A stretch of DNA of 28,474 bases from Myxococcales bacterium (GTDB lineage: Bacteria > Myxococcota > Polyangia > Polyangiales > Polyangiaceae): positions 1 through 28,474 of the forward strand of contig PLXW01000024.1 in assembly GCA_003151595.1 (NCBI GenBank). Direction: 5' to 3'. The notes beneath the pieces are model-generated. The model saw nothing but the letters and a program-made list of their open reading frames with translations. It was not told the origin of the DNA and did no database searches. The position numbers and the translations under genes were made by a program. The first letter of the stretch is position 1. Each line of letters starts with the position of its first letter. Below are positions 21,017 to 28,474 of the stretch, in pieces.

Positions 21017-22312
21017 ATGACGTCGGGGGACTCGAAGCGGCCGCCTTCCGAAGCGCCGCCGCCGCGTCGTCCGAGTACCGCTCCACCGCCATTGTCTCGT
21101 CGGGCGAGCCCACCTCCACGGCAACAGTCGTCGCAAGCGCCGCCCCTCTCGCAACGAGGGAGTGCGCCGCCGCCTGCGCGAGGGAGCACTCCGCCGCCCG
21201 CTTCGCATCGCGGGAGCACGCCGCCGCCGTCGCGATCGAGCGCCGCGCCGGCCGGATCGGGGCGCCCCTCGGCGCGTCCGGGGCGCATCTCGTTTCCGTC
21301 GGTTCGCTTCGCGGCCATCGACTACGACCTGGCGAACGCCGCGCGTCGCGTGATCGAAGGGGCGCTCGGGATCGTGCGCGGAGAGCACGTCGTTCTCATC
21401 GTCGACAAAGGGCGGCGTGACATCGGCTCGGCGCTGCTCGAGATCGCGCGCGACCTCGGGGCCGATCCGATCGTTCACGAGATCGAGTCGCACGGCGATC
21501 GCCCGATCCGTCAGCTCCCCGACTCGATTCGCTCGGCGCTGAATCGCGCGCAGGCGAGCTGCCTGGCCATCGGCTTCGAGGACGGCGAGATCGGCATGCG
21601 TCACGAGCTGCTCGTCGTCGTGCGAACGCTGGCGCTCCGCCACGCGCACATGATCGGCGTCTCGCGTCGCTCGCTCATCGCCGGCTTCTCGGTCGATCAC
21701 TCGCGCATCCTGGCGATGACGCGCGCGGTGCGAACGAGGCTGCGACCCGACTCGCTCCTTCGCCTGCGAACGCCCGCGGGATCCGATCTCGAAGTGCGGC
21801 TCGATCCGTCGTCGCGATGGGTGGAGCACGTCGGCGTGATTCGTCCGGGCAAGTGGGAGAATCTTCCGTCGGGAAAGCTGACGTCGTGCCCTGCGCTGGT
21901 GCGCGGCGTGTTCGTCGCCGATGCGAGCGTAGGGAGTCACTTCGGTCAGGCCGCGGGGTTGCTCGACAAGACGCCGCTGCGGATCGAGATCGAAAACAAC
22001 ACGTGCAAGAGCGTGCGATGCCCGGACCGCGCGCTTCAACGCGAGGTCGAGACGTACCTCGGGCGCGAGCACAATCTGTCGCGCGTGGGGGGCGTGTGCG
22101 TGGGAACGAACGTCGGCATCTTGTCGCCGACGGGCGAGCTCGTGGCGGATCAGAATCTCCCCGGCCTCCACATCGTGTTCGGCTCGGCGATCCCGGAGCA
22201 GACCGGCGCGTCATGGTCGACGCGCGCGCAGCTGCCGATGACGTGCGCGCTGGCCGATGTCGATCTCGACGGCGCGCCACTCCTTCGCGCCGGCCGCTAC
22301 ATGGTCACATGA
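21017..22312 (+). CDS. M29 aminopeptidase-like protein with Pro-rich N-terminus, probably inactive
   Basis: Protein of 431 residues. The first ~90 are a disordered Pro/Ser/Arg segment with repeated RGSTPPP units (near 48-72). The rest resembles the M29 (aminopeptidase T/AmpS) fold: YDLANAARRVIEGALGIVRG, PGKWENLPSGKL (278-288), GVFVADASVG, CVGTNVGI (361-368) and LHIVFG (384-389). Key M29 metal ligands appear missing: the usual Glu after the NxPxG turn is Lys287, the Glu before the GTN motif is Gly, and no histidine follows His385, so the HxD pair is absent. The tyrosine expected seven residues after His385 is Ile392. It may be a regulatory or binding protein rather than a peptidase. No signal peptide. 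Family call is moderate. Confidence 0.65.
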   Translation: MTSGDSKRPPSEAPPPRRPSTAPPPLSRRASPPPRQQSSQAPPLSQRGSAPPPARGSTPPPASHRGSTPPPSRSSAAPAGSGRPSARPGRISFPSVRFAAIDYDLANAARRVIEGALGIVRGEHVVLIVDKGRRDIGSALLEIARDLGADPIVHEIESHGDRPIRQLPDSIRSALNRAQASCLAIGFEDGEIGMRHELLVVVRTLALRHAHMIGVSRRSLIAGFSVDHSRILAMTRAVRTRLRPDSLLRLRTPAGSDLEVRLDPSSRWVEHVGVIRPGKWENLPSGKLTSCPALVRGVFVADASVGSHFGQAAGLLDKTPLRIEIENNTCKSVRCPDRALQREVETYLGREHNLSRVGGVCVGTNVGILSPTGELVADQNLPGLHIVFGSAIPEQTGASWSTRAQLPMTCALADVDLDGAPLLRAGRYMVT

Positions 22313-22361
22313 CGACGGCGCATCCGCGCGCGAGCTCGCCGCGCGGTCTACACTGAACGAC

Positions 22362-23144
22362 GTGAGCGAACACGGCGTCCTCCTCACCGTCGCGTACGAC
22401 GGCACCGCGTATTCGGGCTGGGCGCCGCAGGTCGACACCCGCACGATTCACGGCGCGGTCGCCGGCGCGATTCACGCGCTCGATCCGCGCGCGTCGCTCC
22501 CGCGCGGCACTAGCCGCACCGATGCGGGCGTGCACGCCGACGGTCAGCTCGCCGCGTTCGACGCCACGCTGGCGATCCCGGCGCGCGGGTGGGTGCTCGC
22601 GCTCAACCAGCACTTGCCCGACGACGTGTGTGTTCGAAGTGCGCGGAGCGTCGTCGCTGGTTTCAATCCTCGCTTCGCGGCGCGCGGCAAGCGCTACAGG
22701 TACCGCGTGCTGCTCGACCGGGTGCGCGACCCGCGCTGGACGAGTCGCGCGTGGCGCGTCGGGTGGCCGGTGGACCTGGATCGGCTCAGTCGTGCAGCGC
22801 GTCAGTTCGAGGGGACGCACGACTTCGCCGCCTTCCGCTCGTCGCACGACCCTCGGAGCGATACTGTGAGGACGATGACGCGCGTCGCCGTTGAAGCGGG
22901 TGAGGACCCGCGCGTCGTGACCGTGGTCGTCGAAGGGTCCGCGTTCCTCTACAACATGGTGCGCATCATGGTGGGCACGCTCTTCGAGATCGCGCGCGGC
23001 AAGCTGCCGGAAGACGCGGTCGCGCGCGCGCTCGAAGGGAAGACGCGCAAGCTCGCGGGGACGACGGCGCCGGCGCACGGGCTCACGCTCGAAGAGGTGC
23101 TCGTCGACCTGCCGGAGGGGACGGGCGAATCATGGCCGCGTTGA
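22362..23144 (+). CDS. truA: tRNA pseudouridine(38-40) synthase
   Basis: Isomerises uridines 38-40 in the anticodon stem of tRNAs. The 260-residue protein has VAYDGTAYSGW (10-20), GTSRTDAGVHA with catalytic Asp54, FNPRFAARGKRYRYRV, FEGTHDFAAF and the C-terminal FLYNMVRIMVGTL, all TruA signatures. The GTG at 22362 is chosen because it begins just before the first conserved strand; an in-frame ATG at 22257 would add 35 residues unlike the family and overlap the previous gene. The 3' end overlaps the GNAT gene by 13 bases. Confidence 0.95.
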   Translation: MSEHGVLLTVAYDGTAYSGWAPQVDTRTIHGAVAGAIHALDPRASLPRGTSRTDAGVHADGQLAAFDATLAIPARGWVLALNQHLPDDVCVRSARSVVAGFNPRFAARGKRYRYRVLLDRVRDPRWTSRAWRVGWPVDLDRLSRAARQFEGTHDFAAFRSSHDPRSDTVRTMTRVAVEAGEDPRVVTVVVEGSAFLYNMVRIMVGTLFEIARGKLPEDAVARALEGKTRKLAGTTAPAHGLTLEEVLVDLPEGTGESWPR

Positions 23145-24172
23145 GCAAGGCGAGCGACATCGTGGTGCGCGCGGCGATGCCCGGTGAAGGGCGATCGATC
23201 GCGGCGCTCTGGCGCGAGCTGTGGGACGCGCACGAAGCGTGGGGCGGCTACCCGGGCTCGCACGACGAGCGCGTGTACGGGCAGCTGGCGACGCGGCTCG
23301 AAGAAGACGCGCGCGTTCGCGCGGGGCAGCCGGTGCTCGGGCGGCACGTGCATCTCATCGCCACGTGGCGAGGGACCGTCGCCGGGCAAGTGGAGGGGTG
23401 GTTCGAGCGTCATGGAGCCGACGCTTCGACGCCGTACACGTGCGAAGTGCGATCGCTGATCGTGCAGTCGCAGATTCGCGTCTCGGGGCTGGGTCGCGCG
23501 CTCCTCGACGAGCTTGCACATACGGCGCGACGCATGGGGCGCGGTTCGCAGGTCGTGCTCGCGGCCGAGGTCCTCGAGCCGAACCCCGCGCACGGCTTCT
23601 ACGAGAAGTGCCGGTACGCGCCGGTCTCGTACAACCAGCGGATCGTGACGTCGCTCGGGGCGGCGGCGCCGGTGGGCGGGCAGGGGATGGGCGCGCGGGT
23701 GGCCGATGCGCGTGACGCGTTGCCGATCGCGCTGCTCGAGGGGACGCTGGCGACGCGGCGTCGTGAAGCGGGCGACGTGCGGTTCGATCGCGCGCGGCAA
23801 GTGGACGCTGCGATCCTCGGAGGCATCGCGGCGCACCTGGCGCGCGCGTCGTCGAGCGAGCCGTCGGAGCTGGTGGCGTACGACGCGCGCGGCGACGTGC
23901 GCGGGTCGGCGACGCTGGCCGTGGCTCTGCTCGAGCCGCCGTTCTTGCCGGTGAAGCGCGCGATACTCGGGCGCTTCGCGGTCGACGCGTCGTGCGATCG
24001 GGCGGCGTGCGTGGCGGCGCTCGTGGCGATGGCGTCGCGGATGGCCGCGTCGCGCGGCGCGCCGACGATGGAGCTCACGGACCTCACGCCCCCCGGGACG
24101 CCTTTGTACGAAGCGGCGCTCGGGACCGGGGCGCGTCCGTGGTCGCGGGTGGTCGAGAAGATGGTCGACTGA
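23132..24172 (+). CDS. GNAT-family acetyltransferase-like protein
   Basis: Protein of 346 residues. The N-terminal half is a GNAT domain: VVRAAMPGEGRSIAALWREL at the start, CEVRSLIVQSQIRVSGLGRA near 108-127 carrying the acetyl-CoA pyrophosphate loop (RVSGLG), and ANP-like EPNPAHGFYEKCRYAPV at its end, typical of GNAT motif B. The second half (from ~185) has a weaker, GNAT-like shape ending TMELTDLTPPGTPLYEAAL and may be a degenerate repeat. Substrate unknown. The ATG overlaps the end of truA by 13 bp, suggesting a shared transcript. No signal peptide. Confidence 0.8.
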   Translation: MAALSKASDIVVRAAMPGEGRSIAALWRELWDAHEAWGGYPGSHDERVYGQLATRLEEDARVRAGQPVLGRHVHLIATWRGTVAGQVEGWFERHGADASTPYTCEVRSLIVQSQIRVSGLGRALLDELAHTARRMGRGSQVVLAAEVLEPNPAHGFYEKCRYAPVSYNQRIVTSLGAAAPVGGQGMGARVADARDALPIALLEGTLATRRREAGDVRFDRARQVDAAILGGIAAHLARASSSEPSELVAYDARGDVRGSATLAVALLEPPFLPVKRAILGRFAVDASCDRAACVAALVAMASRMAASRGAPTMELTDLTPPGTPLYEAALGTGARPWSRVVEKMVD

Positions 24173-24273
24173 CTTTGGTGTTTTTCGGCGGTCCAATCGT
24201 GGACACGCCTGGGGCGAAGCGTTCTCGACCTCGGAAACTTGCTTCACGGACGACGAGTGCGATTCTCCTCGGC

Positions 24274-25707
24274 ATGAGGATCGTTCATCTCTTAGTCGCC
24301 GCCGCCCTCGCTTCGTCTCTCGCCTCGAACGCGCTTGCCCAGCAGCCACCGAAGGCGACGCCCGCCAGCGTGCAGACGAAAGAGGCCGCGCCGGTGCGAA
24401 CCGGGGCGCTCCCGCAGTCGCAAGCGGAAGCGAATCGGTTGTCGGATGCGTTCGTCTCGGTCGCCGACAAGGTCGGCCCCAGCGTCGTGCAGATCGACGT
24501 GACCGTGCGCGACGAGAGCTCCGAGCAAGTGCTCCGCTGGCTCGGTGGGCGCGGCGACTCGCCGGTCGCGCGCGGAACGGGCTCGGGCGTTCTCTTCTCG
24601 CCCGAGGGGGCCATCCTCACGAACAACCACGTCATCGAAGGGGCGCTCACGATCTCGGTTCACTTGCGCGACGGCCGTGTGCTCCCCGCGCGCCTGCTCG
24701 GTCGCGATCCCGATACGGATCTCGCGGTCGTCAAGGTCGAAGCCACCGGTCTCGTCCCCGCGCACTTCGCCGACTCGGACGTGGCGCGCGTGGGCGAGTG
24801 GGTAGTCGCCATCGGGTCGCCGTTCGGGTTCACCAACACGGTGACCGCAGGGATCTTGAGCGCGAAGGGGCGCGGGAATCTGAGCGAGAACCAGATCGAA
24901 GATTTTCTCCAGACCGACGCCAGCATCAACCAGGGGAACTCGGGCGGGCCGCTGTGCGATCTCGACGGCAAGGTGCTCGGCATCAACGCCATGATCCTCG
25001 GCACGCGCACCGGGAGCTTCGGGATCGGGTTCGCGATCCCGTCCAACATGGCGCGGCGGGTGGCCGAGCAGATCACGAAGAGCGGGCACGTGGAGCGCGC
25101 GACCATCGGCGTTCAGGCGCAGGACCTCACGCCCGATCTGGCGACGGCGTTCAAGCTCGACGTGCGCGCCGGAGCGCTCGTCGATCAGGTGCAGAACGAA
25201 GGGCCCGCGTCGAAGGCGGGCGTGAAGCCGGGGGACGTGATCGCGGCGGTGGCGGGGCATCCGGTGCACGATCGCGTCGACCTGATGCGCGAGATCCTCT
25301 CGCACGACGTCGGCCAGAGCGCGCAGCTCGAGATCATTCGCGGAGGGAAACACTACGGTGCGAACGTGACGCTCGCCGCGCGCCACGAAGAGCCGGTCGA
25401 GCCCGTGCCCGCGCAGCAGCAAGGCGTTCCGCAGGTGGGGATGGGGCTCCGCGTCCGCGATCTCACGCCGCAGCAGTCGCAACAGGTCGGCTACACGCCG
25501 CACTCCGGAACGGCCACGATCATCACCGACGTCGCGCCGGGCTCGTCGGCCGATCGCGCGAGCCTCAAGACGGGCGACATCATCGTGGAGTGCGACGGGA
25601 AGCCCGATCCGTCCGCCGCCGACGTGCAGAAAGCGGCCGGCGACGGCGAGCTGGTGGTGCGCGTTCAGCGGCGCGGCTCGGCGTTTTATGCCGCTTTGAA
25701 GAAGTAG
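24274..25707 (+). CDS. HtrA/Do-like periplasmic serine protease
   Basis: Protein of 477 residues that degrades or refolds damaged envelope proteins in the periplasm. The ATG at 24274 gives a signal peptide (MRIVHLLVAAALASSLASNA, cleavage near ALAQ, residue 22). The trypsin-like domain has His119 in LTNNHVIEG, Asp149 in DPDTDLAVVK and Ser223 in QGNSGGPL. PDZ1 covers ~275-370 (GVQAQDLTP; GVKPGDVIAAV) and PDZ2 ~390-475 (GMGLRVRDLTP; LKTGDIIVECDG). Length and two PDZ domains match DegP/DegQ/MucD-type proteases rather than single-PDZ DegS. It lies 101 bases after the GNAT gene. The bases before the start show no clear Shine-Dalgarno. Confidence 0.95.
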   Translation: MRIVHLLVAAALASSLASNALAQQPPKATPASVQTKEAAPVRTGALPQSQAEANRLSDAFVSVADKVGPSVVQIDVTVRDESSEQVLRWLGGRGDSPVARGTGSGVLFSPEGAILTNNHVIEGALTISVHLRDGRVLPARLLGRDPDTDLAVVKVEATGLVPAHFADSDVARVGEWVVAIGSPFGFTNTVTAGILSAKGRGNLSENQIEDFLQTDASINQGNSGGPLCDLDGKVLGINAMILGTRTGSFGIGFAIPSNMARRVAEQITKSGHVERATIGVQAQDLTPDLATAFKLDVRAGALVDQVQNEGPASKAGVKPGDVIAAVAGHPVHDRVDLMREILSHDVGQSAQLEIIRGGKHYGANVTLAARHEEPVEPVPAQQQGVPQVGMGLRVRDLTPQQSQQVGYTPHSGTATIITDVAPGSSADRASLKTGDIIVECDGKPDPSAADVQKAAGDGELVVRVQRRGSAFYAALKK

Positions 25708-25764
25708 CGTTGCCAGCACCGGGTTGCATGCGGGCGCGCGCGATGCGATAGCGTCGCCACGCCA

Positions 25765-26898
25765 ATGATCGAGATTCGCCAAGTTCCCATGGGCGGCGAC
25801 GTCCGCGATTTCCTCGACGTCGTCTCGTACATCTACAAGGACGAGCCGAACTTCATCCGGCCGCTCGACCAGGATCTGAAAGATCGCCTGAACCCGAAGA
25901 AGAACCCGTTCTTCGAGCACGCCGAGGGGACGATCTTCCTCGCGTACCGCAACGGCAAGTGCGTCGGGCGGATCACGGCGACGATCGATCAGGAGCACCT
26001 CGCGCGGTACAAGGATGCGACCGGCTTCTGGGGGTTCTTCGACACGGTCGACGACGAAGAGGTCGCGCGCGAGCTGATCGCGCGGGCCGAGGCGTGGCTC
26101 AAAGGCAAAGGGATGAAGCGGGCGCGCGGGCCGCTCTCCATGTCGATCAACGAGGAGCTGGGGTGCCTCGTCGAAGGGTTCGACACACCGGCGGTGTTCA
26201 TGAACCCGCACCACCACAAGTACCAGGCGGGGCTCATCGAGAAGGCGGGCTACACCAAGCTCAAGGACTTCTTCGGCTGGCACTACACGGTCGGCGACTT
26301 GAACGCGCGCGCCAAGCGCGGTCACGACGAGATCGCGGCGCTCCCCGAGGTGAAGAGCCGCCCGGTCGACATGAAGCACGTCGAGCGCGACGTGGAGATC
26401 ATCGTCGACGTCTTCAACGACGCCTGGGCCGACAACTGGGGCTTCGTGCCGGCGACGAAGAAGGAGGTCGCGAAGATGGCGTCCGACTTCAAGTTGATCC
26501 TGGAGCCGGGCATCACGCGCATCGTGACGATCGACGGCGAGCCTGCGGCCGTGGCCGTGGCCATCCCGAACCTGAACGAGCTGGCGGCCGATCTCGACGG
26601 CAAGCTGTTCCCGCTCGGCATCGTGAAGCTGCTCTATCGGCTCAAGGTGAAGGGGGCGAAGAGCGCGCGACTCATCATCCTCGGCATCCGCCAGAAGTAC
26701 CGGCACGTCAGGAAGTACGCGGGCCTCAGCGCGTTCCTCTATGCGGAGCTGAACGAAGGCGGCAAGAAGCTCGGCATCGAGTGGGGCGAGCTCGGTTGGA
26801 CGCTCGAAGACAACGGCCCGGTCAACGCCGGCATCCGAATGATGGGCGCGAAGCCGTACAAGCGGTACCGCGTGTTCGATCGGGAGATTGCATCGTGA
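25765..26898 (+). CDS. GNAT-fold N-acyltransferase, candidate bacterial ceramide synthase
   Basis: Protein of 377 residues with two GNAT-like halves and no signal peptide. Conserved blocks include FIRPLDQDLKDRLNPKKNPF (30-49), CVGRITATIDQEHL, TGFWGFFDTVDDEEVA, ARGPLSMSINEELGCLVEGF, a His-rich NPHHHKYQAGLIEKAGY, and a second half ending NAGIRMMGAKPYKRYRVFD. This long YghO-like family includes, to my knowledge, the bacterial ceramide synthase that N-acylates the 3-ketosphinganine formed by serine palmitoyltransferase. The TGA overlaps the GTG start of an SDR gene that resembles ceramide reductase, supporting the idea. The fold and family are fairly secure; the sphingolipid role is inferred, since no serine palmitoyltransferase gene is in this window. 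Confidence 0.72.
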   Translation: MIEIRQVPMGGDVRDFLDVVSYIYKDEPNFIRPLDQDLKDRLNPKKNPFFEHAEGTIFLAYRNGKCVGRITATIDQEHLARYKDATGFWGFFDTVDDEEVARELIARAEAWLKGKGMKRARGPLSMSINEELGCLVEGFDTPAVFMNPHHHKYQAGLIEKAGYTKLKDFFGWHYTVGDLNARAKRGHDEIAALPEVKSRPVDMKHVERDVEIIVDVFNDAWADNWGFVPATKKEVAKMASDFKLILEPGITRIVTIDGEPAAVAVAIPNLNELAADLDGKLFPLGIVKLLYRLKVKGAKSARLIILGIRQKYRHVRKYAGLSAFLYAELNEGGKKLGIEWGELGWTLEDNGPVNAGIRMMGAKPYKRYRVFDREIAS

Positions 26899-27881
26899 AA
26901 GTCCTCGTCACCGGCGCCAGTGGTTTCCTCGGCAGTCACATCGCCGAGCAGCTCTCGCGCGAAGGGCACTCGGTTCGCGCGCTCGTGCGAAAGAGCAGCA
27001 AGAAGGAGTTTCTCGAGCGGCTGGCGAACGTCGAGTTCGCGTACGGCGGGGTCGAGGATGCGGACAAGGTCGCCGAGGCCGTGAAGGGGGTCGATGCGAT
27101 CATCCACTCCGCGGGGCTCGTGAAGGCGCGCTCGCCCGAGGAGTTTCGGAAGACGAACGTCGACGGGACGCGCAACCTGATCGAGGCCGCGAAGAAGCAC
27201 GCGCCAAAGCTTCAGCGCTTCGTGCTGGTCTCGAGCCTGGCGGCGGTCGGTCCGTCGCTCGATGGGCGGCCGGTCGATGGCACCGGAACCGGGAATCCGG
27301 TCACGCACTACGGTCGCTCGAAGCAGGAAGCGGAAGCGGTCGTGCTCGCGGCGAAGAAGGATCTTCCGGTCGTCATCCTCCGCCCGGGCGCGATCTATGG
27401 CCCGCGCGATCAGGAGATCTTCGCGTTCTTCCAGTCGGTGTACCGCGGCGTGCTTCCGACCGTCGGCAAGGGCGACAGCACGATCAGCATGATCTACGGC
27501 TCGGACTGCGCCGAGGCCTGCATCAAGGCCATCACCGCCGACGTACCGAGCGGCTCCACGTACTTCGTCGAAGACGGCGAGCCGCACGGGTTCCGTTCGA
27601 TGGTCGAGGCCATCGAGACCGCGCTCGGGAAGAAGGCGTTCGTGCGCTTGAACCTGCCGATGCCGGTCATCTGGCTGGCGGCGCTCTCGAGCGAGCTTTA
27701 CGGCAAGGTGACGAACAAGGCCGTCATGCTCACGCGCGACAAGATGAACGAGATCCGCCAGCCGCACTGGGTGTGCAGCGCGGAAAAGACGCGCACGGAC
27801 CTGAAGTGGGAGCCGCACGTGACGCTCGCCGAAGGCACGAAGCTCACGGCCCGCTGGTATCAGGAAAACGGCTGGCTCTGA
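26895..27881 (+). CDS. NAD(P)-dependent extended SDR, candidate ceramide reductase
   Basis: Reductase/epimerase-fold protein of 328 residues. The Rossmann nucleotide-binding motif is VTGASGFLGS (5-14); the catalytic set is Ser113/Ser114 in LVSSLAAVG and Tyr139-Lys143 in HYGRSK; ILRPGAIYGPRD (161-172) is typical of the extended SDR family. The hydrophobic stretch PMPVIWLAALSSELYG near the C-terminus suggests membrane contact, fitting a lipid substrate. The GTG start overlaps the stop of the N-acyltransferase gene by 4 bp, so the two proteins are made together. In Caulobacter an SDR of this class reduces the ketoceramide; that role is inferred here. The 3' end overlaps convergent lspA by 38 bp. 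Confidence 0.8.
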   Translation: MKVLVTGASGFLGSHIAEQLSREGHSVRALVRKSSKKEFLERLANVEFAYGGVEDADKVAEAVKGVDAIIHSAGLVKARSPEEFRKTNVDGTRNLIEAAKKHAPKLQRFVLVSSLAAVGPSLDGRPVDGTGTGNPVTHYGRSKQEAEAVVLAAKKDLPVVILRPGAIYGPRDQEIFAFFQSVYRGVLPTVGKGDSTISMIYGSDCAEACIKAITADVPSGSTYFVEDGEPHGFRSMVEAIETALGKKAFVRLNLPMPVIWLAALSSELYGKVTNKAVMLTRDKMNEIRQPHWVCSAEKTRTDLKWEPHVTLAEGTKLTARWYQENGWL

Positions 27882-28350
27882 CCGACTCGCGGCGAAGCTT
27901 CAGGCCCATCAAGAGCGCGCCGGCGCAGATCGCCATGTCGGCCACGTTGAAGACCGGCCAGCGGTGGATGTAGATGAAGTCGACCACGTAGCCGTGGGCA
28001 ATCCGGTCGGCGACGTTGCCGATGGCGCCGGCAATGACGAGGACGAAGGCGACGCTCTCTGTGGCGCTGGCCTTCGCGCGGCGCTTCCACCAGGCGGCGG
28101 CGATGGCGACGATGGCGACGCACGAGAAGGCGATGAGGAACCACCCCTTCGCCGGGCCGAGGACGTTGCGCGTGAGGCTGAAGGCCGTGTCGCGGTTCTC
28201 GGCGTAGACGAGATCGAGAATTCCCGGGATGACGGCGTGCGTTCGGCCCCCTTCGAGCGTGATCTTGGCGACCACTTTGGTCGCGTGATCGCACCCGACG
28301 AGCGCCAGGAGCAGGAGCATCAGCGCCCCGCGAATCGTTCGGGCGACCAT
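27844..28350 (-). CDS. lspA: Lipoprotein signal peptidase (signal peptidase II)
   Basis: Inner-membrane aspartic protease that cleaves the signal peptide of lipid-modified prolipoproteins, such as those encoded elsewhere in this window. The 168-residue protein has four hydrophobic helices. Motifs: DHATK (Asp21), ENRDTAFSL with Asn52, GAIGNVADRIAHG with catalytic Asp115, and FNVADM with catalytic Asp138. The ATG at 28350 places Asp21 where it sits in other LspA proteins; starts at 28383 and 28431 would add 11 and 27 residues before helix 1. The 3' end overlaps the SDR gene by 38 bases on the opposite strand. Helix 1 itself contains a lipobox-like LVGC. Confidence 0.95.
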   Translation of the reverse strand: MVARTIRGALMLLLLALVGCDHATKVVAKITLEGGRTHAVIPGILDLVYAENRDTAFSLTRNVLGPAKGWFLIAFSCVAIVAIAAAWWKRRAKASATESVAFVLVIAGAIGNVADRIAHGYVVDFIYIHRWPVFNVADMAICAGALLMGLKLRRESVRASRFPDTSGP

Positions 28351-28438
28351 TGCCGTCTCGAACCGCCGAGGCCGGTCGCCCATTCCCGGCCGGTCGCGTA
28401 CTGAACTGTTGCGCCGTCCACGAACCCTCACCCCCCAC

Positions 28439-28465
28439 CCCCCTCTCCCGCAAGGGGAGAGGGGG
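28439..28465. repeat. REP-like palindrome
   Basis: A perfect 11-bp stem (28439-28449 with 28455-28465) closes on the loop GCAAG, after a C-rich run beginning ACCCTCACC at 28424. This kind of CCCTCTCCC/GGGAGAGGG element recurs between genes in many bacteria as a repetitive extragenic palindrome. Copy number cannot be tested in this window. Confidence 0.6.
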
Positions 28466-28474
28466 AGCGCAGTG

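Noticed and set aside
24233..24268. A GGAAACTT element before htrA resembling a sigmaE/ECF -35
   Set aside because: The nearest TCTC-type -10 is about 23 bases away, too far for a sigmaE promoter, and the -35 has an extra A.
24292..26706. An 804-codon open frame on the minus strand, antisense to htrA and the N-acyltransferase gene
   Set aside because: High-GC codons leave the opposite frame open; its translation is Arg/Asp/His/Val-rich with no motif, while the plus strand holds clear enzyme signatures.
1..28474. tRNA or rRNA genes, CRISPR arrays, insertion sequences, prophage or toxin-antitoxin genes
   Set aside because: Looked for on both strands and none was seen; no transposase, integrase or regular spaced repeats are present.

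Overview
The window reads as a piece of chromosome from a high-GC Gram-negative bacterium, most likely a myxobacterium (Myxococcota, probably order Polyangiales). This is inferred from very GC-rich third codon positions, secreted lipoproteins whose mature ends are long Asp/Ala or Gly-rich linkers, an AgmX/PglI-type C-terminal domain, a PEGA-domain protein, and a probable ceramide-synthesis gene pair. I saw no insertion sequence, phage gene, CRISPR array, tRNA or rRNA. Coding density is high, and many neighbours overlap by 4 bp or sit a few bases apart.

Layout: 1-471 is the C-terminal end of GroEL with a His-rich tail and a strong terminator. 593-1453 is a lipoprotein. 4718-1435 (minus) is a tight four-gene operon with its own sigma70-like promoter: isochorismatase/N-carbamoylsarcosine-amidase-type hydrolase, PuuE-type deacetylase, ATP-grasp protein and methyltransferase-like protein. 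4835-5500 is a predicted outer-membrane protein, followed by a convergent MarC protein. 6211-9826 (plus) holds the RecD2 helicase, a small membrane protein and a membrane-anchored NodB deacetylase. 13202-9832 (minus) runs rplU, rpmA, HAD phosphatase, small cytochrome c lipoprotein and a sensor kinase. Its promoter and a G-quadruplex motif lie in the divergent gap 13203-13507.

On the plus strand, 13508-14248 is a c-haem lipoprotein. 14323-17569 is GH57 branching enzyme, dapA and dapB. 18743-17559 (minus) is a PEGA protein. 18822-22312 is rsmD, an AgmX/PglI protein behind a sigma54-like site, two Asp-rich lipoproteins, and an M29-peptidase-like protein that appears to have lost its metal ligands. 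22362-25707 is truA, a GNAT protein and an HtrA/Do protease. 25765-27881 is a GNAT-fold N-acyltransferase coupled to an SDR reductase, which I read as candidate bacterial ceramide synthase and ceramide reductase. lspA is convergent at 28350-27844, and a REP-like palindrome sits at the right edge.

Much of the window concerns the cell envelope: lipoproteins and the signal peptidase II that matures them, HtrA quality control, deacetylase, outer-membrane protein and probable sphingolipid enzymes. The rest is housekeeping (ribosomal proteins, RNA modification, lysine/peptidoglycan precursor synthesis). The least explained units are the four-gene operon at 1435-4718, the cytochrome/sensor-kinase pair at 9832-11664 and the degenerate M29-like protein. 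All family calls come from reading motifs; no database search was run.
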